Source: Variovorax sp. CF079
GTDB taxonomy: Bacteria > Pseudomonadota > Gammaproteobacteria > Burkholderiales > Burkholderiaceae_C
Length of the DNA stretch: 64,000 nt
Assembly (NCBI RefSeq): GCF_900101545.1
Contig: NZ_FMZU01000017.1
Location: 1 to 64,000 of the forward strand
Direction: 5' to 3'
Part shown: in pieces, positions 11,228 to 18,821 of the stretch
Position numbering within the stretch: the first letter of the stretch is position 1
Layout: every line of letters starts with the position of its first letter
The notes under the pieces: model-generated
Databases searched by the model: none
Told to the model about the DNA's origin: nothing
What the model saw: the letters and a program-made list of their open reading frames with translations, nothing else
Position numbers and translations under genes: made by a program

Positions 11228-11700
11228 GAGCGCGCCCGAAATTCGTTGCCGCCGCATTCGCCCTTCTCGCCTGCGCCGGAACCTTGGCCGGGCCTGCGGA
11301 AGCAGGCAAGGATCAACTGCGCCGCGGCCGCTACCTGATACGGGTCGCCGGCTGCAACGATTGCCACACGCCGAACTACGGACCCAGCAACGGCCAGGTC
11401 GACGAGAAGCTCTGGCTCACGGGCGATGCCCTGGGCTGGGCGGGCCCCTGGGGCACGACCTATGCCACCAACCTGCGCCTGCTGATGGCCAGCATGAGCG
11501 AGCAGCAGTGGATCCACCATGCGCGCAACATGCGGCCGCGGCCACCCATGCCCTGGTTCAATGTCCGCGCCATGAGCGATGCCGACCTGAAGGCCATCTA
11601 TGCATTCACCCGCTCGCTAGGCCCCGGCGGTTCGCCGGCACCCGCCTATGTGCCGCCCGGCAAGAAGGCTACGGGGCCGGTGGTGCAGTTCCCGGAGTGA
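11224..11700 (+). CDS. Exported c-type cytochrome
   Basis: This 158-residue protein starts with an N-terminal signal peptide (cleavage probably after AGPAEA, near residue 27) and has one haem c site, CNDCH, at residues 44-48. MRPRPPMPWFN near residue 100 offers methionines as the second axial ligand. It resembles small mono-haem cytochromes that accept electrons from periplasmic dehydrogenases. It overlaps the TetR gene by ATGA and is therefore probably co-regulated with the NTF2-like protein. The BBE-type flavoenzyme is divergent from this operon, so an electron-transfer partnership is possible but not shown. Confidence 0.85.
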   Translation: MRARPKFVAAAFALLACAGTLAGPAEAGKDQLRRGRYLIRVAGCNDCHTPNYGPSNGQVDEKLWLTGDALGWAGPWGTTYATNLRLLMASMSEQQWIHHARNMRPRPPMPWFNVRAMSDADLKAIYAFTRSLGPGGSPAPAYVPPGKKATGPVVQFPE

Positions 11701-11744
11701 GGCAGCGCGTGGCGCGCTGAGCGTTCAGGCGGCAGCGACCGCAG

Positions 11745-11750
11745 TAGAAT
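11745..11750 (+). promoter_or_regulatory. Putative -10 box of tRNA-Gly
   Basis: TAGAAT lies 11 bases before the tRNA 5' end, matching five of six bases of the consensus. The -35 region is poor, which is common for tRNA promoters with GC-rich discriminators. Confidence 0.45.
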
Positions 11751-11761
11751 CCGCGCCTGCT

Positions 11762-11835
11762 GCGGGTGTAGTTCAATGGTAGAACGGCAGCTTCCCAAGC
11801 TTCATACGAGGGTTCGATTCCCTTCACCCGCTCCA
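11762..11835 (+). tRNA. tRNA-Gly (CCC)
   Basis: A 74-base tRNA including an encoded CCA end. The acceptor stem is GCGGGTG pairing with CACCCGC, the D-arm is TAGTTCAATGGTAGAA, the anticodon loop TTCCCAA contains CCC, and the T-loop is GGTTCGATTCC. The anticodon stem GCAGC/GCTTC has one C-U mismatch at the second pair (positions 28-42). Overall it matches the E. coli GlyU design. A rho-independent terminator follows about 20 bases downstream. Confidence 0.96.
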
Positions 11836-11855
11836 AACCCGACCATTGCGCATCA

Positions 11856-11880
11856 CGGCCCCTCTCGCAGGGGCCGTTTT
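11856..11880 (+). terminator. Rho-independent terminator after tRNA-Gly
   Basis: CGGCCCC, a 7-base loop, GGGGCCG and then TTTT form a perfect 7-bp stem followed by a T-run. Confidence 0.85.
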
Positions 11881-12127
11881 CATTGCGCTGGTGGTATCGA
11901 TCGTCACGGCCCGGAGTCGGCCTTCATGCGTTGCTTCGAGGACGTATTCGCACCATCGATGCATCCCATTCACCCAAAGCGTTTTACTCCCGAAGCGCTC
12001 ATCCCTAACCTCTGCCGACCCCCAATCCGCCCCCATTGAAAGGACGGACAGAGGTCTGCAGACGCGTGCCTGGCGCTCCAGCGTTCGTCGATCTGCCGGT
12101 ACAGAACGACAGAACGGAACGCGAGAC

Positions 12128-12535
12128 ATGCCCAAACTCCTCTTGTTGATCAGCGCCAACACCACCAGGCAGATCAAACTGCGCAAGCCGGAAACCATCA
12201 TCGGGCGGGCCCCGGGCAACGACATCGTCATCAGGCATGAAAGAGTCAGCCGTTTCCATGCCGCGCTGGTCCTCGATGGTCCATTCGTGACGATCAAGGA
12301 TCTGGCCAGCAGCAACGGCGTTTACGTGAACGACGTCAAGGTCGATACGCAGCATCTGGTCGATGGCGACAGCATCTCCATCGGCGGCTGCAGAATGCGC
12401 TTCCTGGCCGGCAATCAGGACTACACGGCCGTCGAGGCTTTGCGGCTGCTGACGATCCCGGGGCTTCCGCTCGAACTGGCATCTCAGCGCGTCTCTCCCA
12501 CATGGGCTGACGCATTGCGCGGCGCGGCCGCCTGA
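12128..12535 (+). CDS. FHA domain protein
   Basis: This 135-residue protein is almost entirely one forkhead-associated domain, which binds phosphothreonine peptides. Visible motifs are IIGRAPGNDIVI (the Gly-Arg pair), VSRFHAAL (Ser and His of the binding loop) and ASSNGVYVNDVKV (the Ser-x-Asn-Gly loop), between about residues 22 and 85. A short C-terminal tail has no recognised motif. No Ser/Thr kinase or type VI secretion gene is near, so the phosphorylated partner is elsewhere. The 292 bases between the tRNA and this gene hold the tRNA terminator and no other gene that I can support. Confidence 0.88.
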   Translation: MPKLLLLISANTTRQIKLRKPETIIGRAPGNDIVIRHERVSRFHAALVLDGPFVTIKDLASSNGVYVNDVKVDTQHLVDGDSISIGGCRMRFLAGNQDYTAVEALRLLTIPGLPLELASQRVSPTWADALRGAAA

Positions 12536-12857
12536 CCCGCTCGATCTCGGCACTCCTCGAAGGGTCATCCGCCAAGCCGCCCTCGCACCGCCTCCTACAA
12601 TGGGTCGCATGCGCTTCCCGGCCACCGCCCTCCTCGTCACTGACTGCCCCGCTGCAGCCCCCGTCGCCCCCGCGGCAGGCCGGCGCACGCACGCAGCCGA
12701 CGGCAAGGCGACCCGGCCCGCTGAGCGCACGCCAGCCGCACTTTCCCTCGCCCGGCGATCGCCCTTCCCTCTTCTCGTTTAGCGCAACCATCGATCGCCG
12801 GGCTTAAGCCCCGCGCGACAGCGACCCTTTGCGGCTCGCATTCGATTGGAGTGCTTC
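12536..12857 (+). other. Intergenic region before rnk, no supported gene
   Basis: I see no convincing gene in this 322-base gap. A 60-codon open frame at 12600-12782 is Ala/Pro/Arg-rich with no motif or ribosome site. TACAAT at 12596-12601 could be a -10 element for rnk, but it lacks a clear -35 partner. The rnk ribosome site GGAG sits at the right edge. Confidence 0.5.
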
Positions 12858-13265
12858 ATGTCATCGACGACCACCCTTCGCGGCGAGCGCACGCTCACCG
12901 AACTCGATCACCTTCGTCTCAGCAAGCTGCTCGACGAAAAATCCCACCCGGGGCTCGAAGCTCTCCTCGATGCCGCCGAACTGCTGCGCTCGCGCGAAGT
13001 GCCGGCGGATGTCGTCACGATGTATTCGCAAGTGACCATCGCGGATGTGCCCTCGGGCCGGCGCCACAAGCTGACCCTCTGCTACCCCAAGGATGCCAAC
13101 CCCGGCGCCGGCCTCGTCTCGGTGCTCTCGCCGGTCGGCATGAGCCTGATCGGCTTGCGGCTGGGCGCGGTGGCGAGCTGGACTTTGCCGAGCGGCGAGG
13201 AAGGCCGCGCCGAGGTGGTCGAGATCCTGTTCCAGCCCGAGGCCAGCGGCGACTACACGACCTGA
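12858..13265 (+). CDS. rnk: Nucleoside diphosphate kinase regulator (Rnk/GreA-like)
   Basis: This 135-residue protein is a Gre-factor homologue that binds RNA polymerase. The N-terminal region (TLTELDHLRLSKLLDE) is a short helical hairpin of the Rnk type, shorter than the coiled coil of GreA. The C-terminal FKBP-like domain shows VTMYSQVTIADV, RHKLTLCYPKDA, and LSPVGMSLIGLRLGAVASWTLP. Rnk is thought to influence the secondary channel of RNA polymerase and nucleotide pools. A GGAG ribosome site 6 bases upstream selects the ATG over an in-frame TTG at 12846. It is monocistronic and convergent with the next gene. Confidence 0.9.
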   Translation: MSSTTTLRGERTLTELDHLRLSKLLDEKSHPGLEALLDAAELLRSREVPADVVTMYSQVTIADVPSGRRHKLTLCYPKDANPGAGLVSVLSPVGMSLIGLRLGAVASWTLPSGEEGRAEVVEILFQPEASGDYTT

Positions 13266-13283
13266 GAGCCCGCGCGAACACCC

Positions 13284-14207
13284 TCAGTCGTCGACGCCGG
13301 CCAGCAGATCCTGCGACTCGTCGTCGAAGCCCGGCACCGGTTGCGCCTTGGCCAGGGCCATCCAGAGGCTGAAGGGCATGCGCGGCAGCGCGCGGTGCAC
13401 GGCCGAGCGCGCCACGACCAGCCGGCCCTCTTGCGCGATCAGCACGCCGCATTCGGCCGGAATCTCGTCGGGCTCGCCGATGGGCCGGCCCTTCGCATCG
13501 CAGCCCAGCACGTACCAGCACTCGCCGCCGAGGTCGAGGTAGGCAGCGCGCTTGTCGGGCTTGCGCAGGTCGCTCAGCAGGTCGGCGCGATTGACCTTGA
13601 CCTCGTGGACGATCGGTTGCGCATAGGCCTCGACGCTGGTGTTGCGGATCGAGAAGACGTCCGGCCGCGCGATGCACCAGCGCGGCTTGTCGCCCTCGTT
13701 CACCGCCGGCAGCCGCGCCCGCAAACTTAAGGCCCGCCAGGCCACACGGCCGGCGCGCGTCATCTCGCGCGCGACCTGCTCGACCAGCGCCTCGTGCTTG
13801 GAGAGCACCGCGCGGTTGACGACCAGCGTGCGCGCAATGTGCGCGATGCCGGCATCGGTGACACGCAGCGTTTCGTGGCCCGGCGCCGAGCGCACGCGTT
13901 CCAGCAGGCCGGCGGCCAGCAGGTCGACCTCGATGGCGTCGCAGCAAGGCCAGCCGGCCGAGCGATAGACCTCGCGCAGGCGGCGCGCATGCAGGCGCCC
14001 CAGCGCCGCCGCGCCGGGCGGCGGATCGGCCACCGGCGGCGGCGCGCCTGGCTCGGTCATCGGCGGATCAACCGCCGGCGGGTCGCCCTCCGGCGGCGGC
14101 GGTGGCGGTTGCGCGGGCGTTGGCGGGATCGGCAGATCGGGCGCGGGCGGCGGCGGCCCGATGGGTGCGTCGACGTCGATGCCCTGCGAGGCGAGTGCTG
14201 CTGTCAT
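13284..14207 (-). CDS. Uncharacterised protein with MmcB-like PD-(D/E)XK nuclease core
   Basis: This 307-residue protein has three parts. Residues 1-65 are a low-complexity Pro-rich leader. Residues 70-125 look like a winged-helix: RRLREVYRSAGWPCCDAIEV, LLAAGLLERV, then LRVTDAG. Residues 175-240 match a PD-(D/E)XK nuclease core: RPDVFSI, then IVHEVKVNRADLLSDLRKPDK, then CWYVLG. The Pro-Asp, the Glu-x-Lys and the Asp-x-Arg-Lys-Pro-Asp-Lys stretch resemble MmcB-type DNA-repair proteins. Neither neighbour is a DNA-repair gene. I read it as a nuclease-fold protein, either catalytic or DNA-binding only; the assignment rests on motif resemblance. Confidence 0.68.
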   Translation of the reverse strand: MTAALASQGIDVDAPIGPPPPAPDLPIPPTPAQPPPPPPEGDPPAVDPPMTEPGAPPPVADPPPGAAALGRLHARRLREVYRSAGWPCCDAIEVDLLAAGLLERVRSAPGHETLRVTDAGIAHIARTLVVNRAVLSKHEALVEQVAREMTRAGRVAWRALSLRARLPAVNEGDKPRWCIARPDVFSIRNTSVEAYAQPIVHEVKVNRADLLSDLRKPDKRAAYLDLGGECWYVLGCDAKGRPIGEPDEIPAECGVLIAQEGRLVVARSAVHRALPRMPFSLWMALAKAQPVPGFDDESQDLLAGVDD

Positions 14208-14254
14208 CGCGCAAGGTTAGCGAAAAGCAGCGGCCGAGGCGAGTGCGGGCGCGG

Positions 14255-14932
14255 CTACGGGCGCTGGCCCGCAGACCCGGACATGACCACCACCACCTGC
14301 GCCTGCGTCTTCCCGACCGAGAGATAGACATGCCCCACGCTGCTGTCGAAGTAGACCGACTCGTTGCGCCGCACCAGCACCGACTCACCGGTCTCGAAGC
14401 GGATGCGCACGGCGCCGGACAAGACCATGCAGAACTCGTGGCCGGGATGTCGGATGAAATCGGCGAACTCGTTTTCGTGGCGCGCCAGGATGCGGCCGTG
14501 CATCGGCTCCATGGTCTTCGCCGGATAGTCGGTGCACAGCATCCGGTATTCGTACTGGTCGCTGGCATAGCTCGGCGAACTGTCGAGCGCCGAATGAACG
14601 AAGGTCGGCGCCGCCTTGCCCGTGCGGCGCGCGGCCGGATCGAACAGGCGCGAGATATCGACGTTCAGCGCCCGCGCGACAGCAGCGAATTTCTCGTAGC
14701 TGATGGAGATCTGCCCGAGCTCCATCTTCGACAGCGTGGACAAGGCCACGCCCGAACGAGCGGACAACTCCTTCAGCGTGAGCTTGGCGGCCTTGCGGAT
14801 CGAACGCAGCCGCTCGCCCATGACATCGCGTCCTATCGATTCGACGGGCGCGGCGGCCGATCTGGTGCGGCGCGATTTCTTCGCGGGCGGCGTGGGCGGA
14901 GGACGCAAGGGACGGACCATGGGGCGGCGCAT
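14255..14932 (-). CDS. XRE family regulator with cupin domain
   Basis: This 225-residue protein carries a basic N-terminal tail, an XRE helix-turn-helix at about residues 38-95 (LRSIRKAAKLTLKELSARSG, ALSTLSKMELGQISISYEKF) and a C-terminal cupin at about residues 140-215 (HGRILARHENEFADFIRHPG, EFCMVLSGAVRIRFETGESV). The layout is that of PuuR-like repressors of amine and amino-acid catabolism, where the cupin senses the metabolite. It is divergent from a D-amino-acid dehydrogenase / Bug / amidase operon. A 20-bp palindrome in the shared spacer and a second copy inside that operon are its likely targets. Confidence 0.88.
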   Translation of the reverse strand: MRRPMVRPLRPPPTPPAKKSRRTRSAAAPVESIGRDVMGERLRSIRKAAKLTLKELSARSGVALSTLSKMELGQISISYEKFAAVARALNVDISRLFDPAARRTGKAAPTFVHSALDSSPSYASDQYEYRMLCTDYPAKTMEPMHGRILARHENEFADFIRHPGHEFCMVLSGAVRIRFETGESVLVRRNESVYFDSSVGHVYLSVGKTQAQVVVVMSGSAGQRP

Positions 14933-14955
14933 TATGGCGCACGGGGTGGTGCGGC

Positions 14956-14985
14956 TTGACCGTACCTGTGCCCCGGAACGATAAT
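14956..14985 (+). promoter_or_regulatory. Putative promoter of the D-amino-acid operon
   Basis: TTGACC (14956-14961), an 18-base spacer and GATAAT (14980-14985) make a good sigma-70 promoter 25 bases before the oxidoreductase start. Its -10 box overlaps the left edge of the palindromic operator, which is consistent with repression. Confidence 0.6.
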
Positions 14986-15002
14986 TCTCGTAAATGAGAA
15001 TT
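14983..15002 (+). promoter_or_regulatory. Operator copy 1 for the XRE-cupin regulator (putative)
   Basis: AATTCTC-GTAAAT-GAGAATT is a perfect inverted repeat with 7-base arms and a 6-base centre, located between the regulator and the oxidoreductase. An almost identical element recurs at 16214-16233. Confidence 0.65.
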
Positions 15003-15010
15003 CAGATTCC

Positions 15011-16147
15011 ATGAGCACGCCGCCTTCCTTCGACTTCGCAGTGATCGGCGCCGGCATCGCCGGCGCATCGCTCGCATTCCATTTGGCCGGGCGCTCCAGC
15101 GTGATCGTGCTGGAGCGCGAGTCCCAGCCCGGCTATCACTCGACCGGCCGCTCCGCCGCGATGTTCATGGAAAGCTACGGCACGCCGGCCATCCGGGCGC
15201 TGACGCGCGCGAGCCGCGCGTTCTACGAGCAACCGCCCGAAGGCTTCGCCGCGCATCCGCTGCTCACGCCGCGCGGCGCGCTCTACATCGCCAGCGAGGC
15301 CCAGTTGCAGGAGCTGCAGGCGACTTTCGAGGCGCTGTCGCGCAACGCCCCGAACGTCAGCCTCATCACCGGCGAGGAGGCCGTTTCGATGGTGCCGGTG
15401 CTGCGCGCCGACCGTGTGCATGCGGCCATCTTCGAGCAGGATGCACAGGACATCGACGTCCATGCACTCCATCAGGGCTACCTCAAGGGCATGCGGGCCC
15501 GCGGCGGCACGCTGCGCTGCAACGCGGAACTCGCGGCCGCGGTGCGTACCGAGGGTGTCTGGCAGCTCTCCCTGGCCGATGGCCAGCAGGTGCAAGCGCG
15601 CTGCCTGGTCAACGCGGCCGGCGCGTGGGCCGACCAGGTCGCGGACCTGTGCAAGGTTCCACGCGTGGGGCTCGAGCCGCGGCGGCGCAGCGCCTTTACC
15701 TTCGCGGCGCCCGAGGGCCTCGACTGCGCGGCATGGCCGGCGGTCGTCGGCATCGACGAAAGCTTCTACTTCAAGCCGGATGCCGGCCAACTGCTGGGTT
15801 CCCCGGCCAATGCCGACCCGGTTGTGCCGCACGACGTGGTGCCCGAGGAACTGGACGTGGCCCTGGGCATCCACCACATCGAGAACGCCACCACCTTGTC
15901 GATCCGTCGCCCGAGCCATGCGTGGGCCGGACTGCGCTCCTTCGTGCCGGACGGCGACTTCGTGCTCGGCTGGGAAGAGAGCTGCGAAGGATTCTTCTGG
16001 CTTGCCGGCCAGGGCGGCTATGGCATCCAGACGGCGGCGGGCGCGTCGGAGCTTGCAGCAGCCTTGCTGCACCACGAGGCGCCGCCGGCGCACCTGCTCG
16101 CCCACGGCATGGATCCCCTTGCATTCCGGCCGGGGCGACTGCGTTGA
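15011..16147 (+). CDS. DauA-like FAD-dependent D-amino acid dehydrogenase
   Basis: This 378-residue protein resembles Pseudomonas D-arginine dehydrogenase (DauA) along its whole length. It has FAD motif VIGAGIAGASLAFHLAG near residues 11-27, PGYHSTGRSAAMF, DESFYFKPDAGQLLGSPANA, WAGLRSFVPDGDF and GQGGYGIQTAAGASE. From family knowledge, the carboxylate-binding Arg222, Tyr249 and Arg305 of DauA are conserved. However, the Glu87 that grips the arginine side chain is replaced (Ala90 here, in TPRGALYI), and His48 is replaced by Met51. The enzyme therefore probably oxidises a different, more neutral D-amino acid. It is first in an operon with a Bug receptor and an amidase, with an operator at its promoter. 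Confidence 0.82.
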   Translation: MSTPPSFDFAVIGAGIAGASLAFHLAGRSSVIVLERESQPGYHSTGRSAAMFMESYGTPAIRALTRASRAFYEQPPEGFAAHPLLTPRGALYIASEAQLQELQATFEALSRNAPNVSLITGEEAVSMVPVLRADRVHAAIFEQDAQDIDVHALHQGYLKGMRARGGTLRCNAELAAAVRTEGVWQLSLADGQQVQARCLVNAAGAWADQVADLCKVPRVGLEPRRRSAFTFAAPEGLDCAAWPAVVGIDESFYFKPDAGQLLGSPANADPVVPHDVVPEELDVALGIHHIENATTLSIRRPSHAWAGLRSFVPDGDFVLGWEESCEGFFWLAGQGGYGIQTAAGASELAAALLHHEAPPAHLLAHGMDPLAFRPGRLR

Positions 16148-16213
16148 CTCCGGCGCCGCAGGGGTTTCTACTGGCACGATTCATGCAGGTTTTCGGCTTT
16201 GCTCGGATATGAG

Positions 16214-16233
16214 AATTCTCGTTAAAGAGAATT
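16214..16233 (+). promoter_or_regulatory. Operator copy 2 for the XRE-cupin regulator (putative)
   Basis: AATTCTC-GTTAAA-GAGAATT repeats the arms of the site at 14983-15002 exactly and differs only in the 6-base centre. It lies 26 bases before the Bug receptor start, inside the operon, which suggests a second regulated promoter. An overlapping GAGAATTCTC extends it to the left. Confidence 0.65.
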
Positions 16234-16259
16234 TTCGAATCATCACCGAAAGGACTTCC

Positions 16260-17243
16260 ATGCAACTTCGCATCAGCGCCCTTCTTCATGCTGCAGCATG
16301 GACCTGCGCATCCCTCGCGACCACGCTGTCCGCCCATGCCGCCGGCTATCCGGAAAAACCGGTGCAGATCATCGTGCCGTTCCCGCCGGGCGGCGCCGGC
16401 GACGTGATGGGGCGCCTGCTGTCGCGGCAGCTCGAAGCCCGGCTCGGGCAGCCGGTGATCGTCGACAACAAGCCCGGCGCGGGCACCGCCATCGGCGCGC
16501 AGTTCGTGGCGAATGCCAAACCCGACGGCTACACGCTGCTCTTGAGCTCCAATTCCACCTACACCCTCAACCCGGCCATCCAGCCCAAGCTGTCCTACGA
16601 CCCGATCAAGGCCTTCGAGCCGCTGGGCATGGTGGCCAACCTGGCGCTAGTCCTGGTGGCCCATCCGACGGTGCAGGCGAGCAGCGTGCAACAGCTCGTT
16701 GCAGCCGCCAAGGCCGAGCCCGACAAGTACATGTACGGCTCCTTCGGCAACGGCACCGTGTCCCACTTCGCCGGAGAGATGTTCAAGTCGGCGGCCGGCG
16801 TCAAGCTCACGCACGTGCCCTACCGCGGCAGTGCGCCGGCGATGACCGACCTGGTCGGCGGACAGATCCCGCTGGCCTTCGACAGCGTGGTGGCCGCGGT
16901 GCCGCACATCAAGACCGGCAAGATCAAGCCCCTGGCGGTCACCACCGCTGCACGCTCGACACTGCTGCCCGATGTGCCGACCGTGGCCGAGAGCGGCTAC
17001 CCCGGCTACCAGATGAGCTCCTGGATCGTGCTGGTCGCGCCGCGCGGCTTGCCGCCGGAGGTCAAGCAGAAGCTCGAGCAGGCCCTGGCCGCCTCCATGG
17101 AGGACGCCGAGATGCGCGAAAAGCTCAAGGGCGTGGGCTTCGAGCCCGCCTATGCGCCCATCAAGGACTGGAGCGGCATGGTCGGCAAGGACATCGCCCG
17201 GCTGCGCAAGATCGCGGAACAATCGCAGATCAAACCCGACTGA
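16260..17243 (+). CDS. Bug/TctC-type periplasmic receptor
   Basis: This 327-residue tripartite-tricarboxylate-transporter receptor has a clear signal peptide (cut after SAHA near residue 27). Family motifs include YPEKPVQIIVPFPPGGAGDVMGR, KPGAGTAIGAQFVA, PDGYTLLLSS, LTHVPYRGSAPAMTDLVGGQ and LPDVPTVAESGYPGY. Bug proteins bind small carboxylates or amides in the periplasm for TctAB-like permeases; none is in this window. An AAAGGAC ribosome site supports the ATG. It lies between a D-amino-acid dehydrogenase and an amidase and has its own operator copy, so it probably captures the substrate of that pathway. Confidence 0.9.
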   Translation: MQLRISALLHAAAWTCASLATTLSAHAAGYPEKPVQIIVPFPPGGAGDVMGRLLSRQLEARLGQPVIVDNKPGAGTAIGAQFVANAKPDGYTLLLSSNSTYTLNPAIQPKLSYDPIKAFEPLGMVANLALVLVAHPTVQASSVQQLVAAAKAEPDKYMYGSFGNGTVSHFAGEMFKSAAGVKLTHVPYRGSAPAMTDLVGGQIPLAFDSVVAAVPHIKTGKIKPLAVTTAARSTLLPDVPTVAESGYPGYQMSSWIVLVAPRGLPPEVKQKLEQALAASMEDAEMREKLKGVGFEPAYAPIKDWSGMVGKDIARLRKIAEQSQIKPD

Positions 17244-17270
17244 CCTTTTCCCTTTGGGCCTCGCACATCC

Positions 17271-18800
17271 ATGTCATCCGGCAACACCCTTCCAGACCAG
17301 TCCGCCGTCGAACTGCGCCGCATGATCGGCAGCCGCGAGGTTTCGCCCGTCGAGGTGCTGGAGTCCAGCATCGCGCGCATCGAGGCGGTGAACCCGGCGG
17401 TCAACGCGCTCACCGCCACCTGCATCGAACGGGCGCGCGAAGAAGCCCGGCGCGCCGAGGCACAGGTGCTGCGCGGCGAAGCGCTCGGCAGCCTGCACGG
17501 CCTGCCCATCGGCATCAAGGACCTGGAAGACACCGCCGGCCTGCTGACCACCTACGGCTCGCCGCGCTTCCGCGGCCAAGTGCCCGCGCGCGACCACGCG
17601 CTCGTCGCGCGCCTGCGCGCCGCGGGTGCCATCGTGGTCGGCAAGACCAACGTGCCGGAAATGGGCGCCGGCGCCAACACGCGCAACCCGGTCTGGGGCG
17701 CCACCGGCAATCCCTTCGATCCGATGCGCAATGCGGGCGGTTCGTCGGGCGGCTCGGCCGCTGCGCTCGCCACCGGCATGCTGCCGCTGGCCACCGGCTC
17801 CGACACCGGCGGGTCGCTGCGCATTCCCGCGGCACTGTGCGGGGTGGTCGGCTTCCGTCCCTCGCCGGGGCTGGTGCCGGTGGAACGCAGGCAGCTCGGC
17901 TGGACGCCGATCTCGGTGATCGGGCCGATGGGGCGTACCGTGGCCGACACCTGTCTGCAGTTCGGCGCCCAGGTCGGACAGCATGCCTGCGACCCGCTCA
18001 CCTATGCAGTGGACGGCCGCACGTTCACGCAGCTTGCGCCCGCGGACCTGGCTTCGCTGCGCGTCGGCTACACCGAAGACTTCGGCGTCTGCCCGGTGGA
18101 CGACGGCATCCGCACGCTGTTCCGCCAGCGCATCGCAACGATCCGCCACCTGTTCCGAAGCGTCGACGCGGTGCGGCCCGACATGGGCGAAGCCGACCGC
18201 TGTTTCGACGTGGTCCGTGCAGCAAGTTTCGTCGCGGCATTCCGCGAGGCCTACGAAACCGACCCGGGCTCGCTCGGGCCCAACGTGCGCGCCAACTACG
18301 AGATGGGCGCGAACATGACGATGGCAGACGCCACCTGGGCGCACCTGGAGCAGACGCGCATCTTCCGTTCGTTCCAGGCACTCTACGAAGACTTCGACCT
18401 CATCCTGTCGCCGACCACGCCGGTGTCGCCCTTCGCCTGGACGCTGCCCTACCTCGATCAGATCAACGGCCAGCCGCTGCGCAACTACTACCACTGGCTG
18501 GGCCTGACCTACGTCGTAACGCTGGCCACCAACCCCGCGCTCGCGCTGCCCTGCGGTGTGGACGCGGGCGGCATGCCCTTCGGCCTTCAACTCATCGGCC
18601 GCTTCCGCGGCGATGCCGAACTGCTGTCGGTGGCGCATGCGATGGAAGCCGCTTTCGCGCGCATGCCCGAGACGCAGCGGCCGCAACCGGATCTCGCTCG
18701 CCTCGCGAAGCCCGTGCCCGAGTTGAAATCGATCGTGACGCATCCGCCGGTTCTCGATGCAGCCACGCCCGCCGCGACCGGAGGCCATGCGGCGGTATGA
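17271..18800 (+). CDS. Amidase signature family amidase
   Basis: This 509-residue protein belongs to the amidase signature family, which hydrolyses C-N bonds using a Ser-cisSer-Lys triad. The lysine is in LPIGIKDLEDTAG (near residue 83), the cis-serine in RNAGGSSGGSAAALA, and the nucleophile in GSDTGGSLRIPAALCG. The C-terminal FGLQLIGRFRGDAELLSVAH motif is normal. Members act on amino-acid amides, carbamoyl compounds or aryl amides. It begins 27 bases after the Bug receptor in an operon starting with a DauA-like dehydrogenase, suggesting that an amide of a D-amino acid is imported, hydrolysed and oxidised. The exact substrate is not visible. Confidence 0.88.
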   Translation: MSSGNTLPDQSAVELRRMIGSREVSPVEVLESSIARIEAVNPAVNALTATCIERAREEARRAEAQVLRGEALGSLHGLPIGIKDLEDTAGLLTTYGSPRFRGQVPARDHALVARLRAAGAIVVGKTNVPEMGAGANTRNPVWGATGNPFDPMRNAGGSSGGSAAALATGMLPLATGSDTGGSLRIPAALCGVVGFRPSPGLVPVERRQLGWTPISVIGPMGRTVADTCLQFGAQVGQHACDPLTYAVDGRTFTQLAPADLASLRVGYTEDFGVCPVDDGIRTLFRQRIATIRHLFRSVDAVRPDMGEADRCFDVVRAASFVAAFREAYETDPGSLGPNVRANYEMGANMTMADATWAHLEQTRIFRSFQALYEDFDLILSPTTPVSPFAWTLPYLDQINGQPLRNYYHWLGLTYVVTLATNPALALPCGVDAGGMPFGLQLIGRFRGDAELLSVAHAMEAAFARMPETQRPQPDLARLAKPVPELKSIVTHPPVLDAATPAATGGHAAV

Positions 18801-18821
18801 GCCACCGCAGGCGACCCCGCC

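Noticed and set aside
12600-12782. 60-codon open frame before rnk
   Set aside because: Ala/Pro/Arg-rich, no ribosome site, no motif, and rnk has its own clear start.
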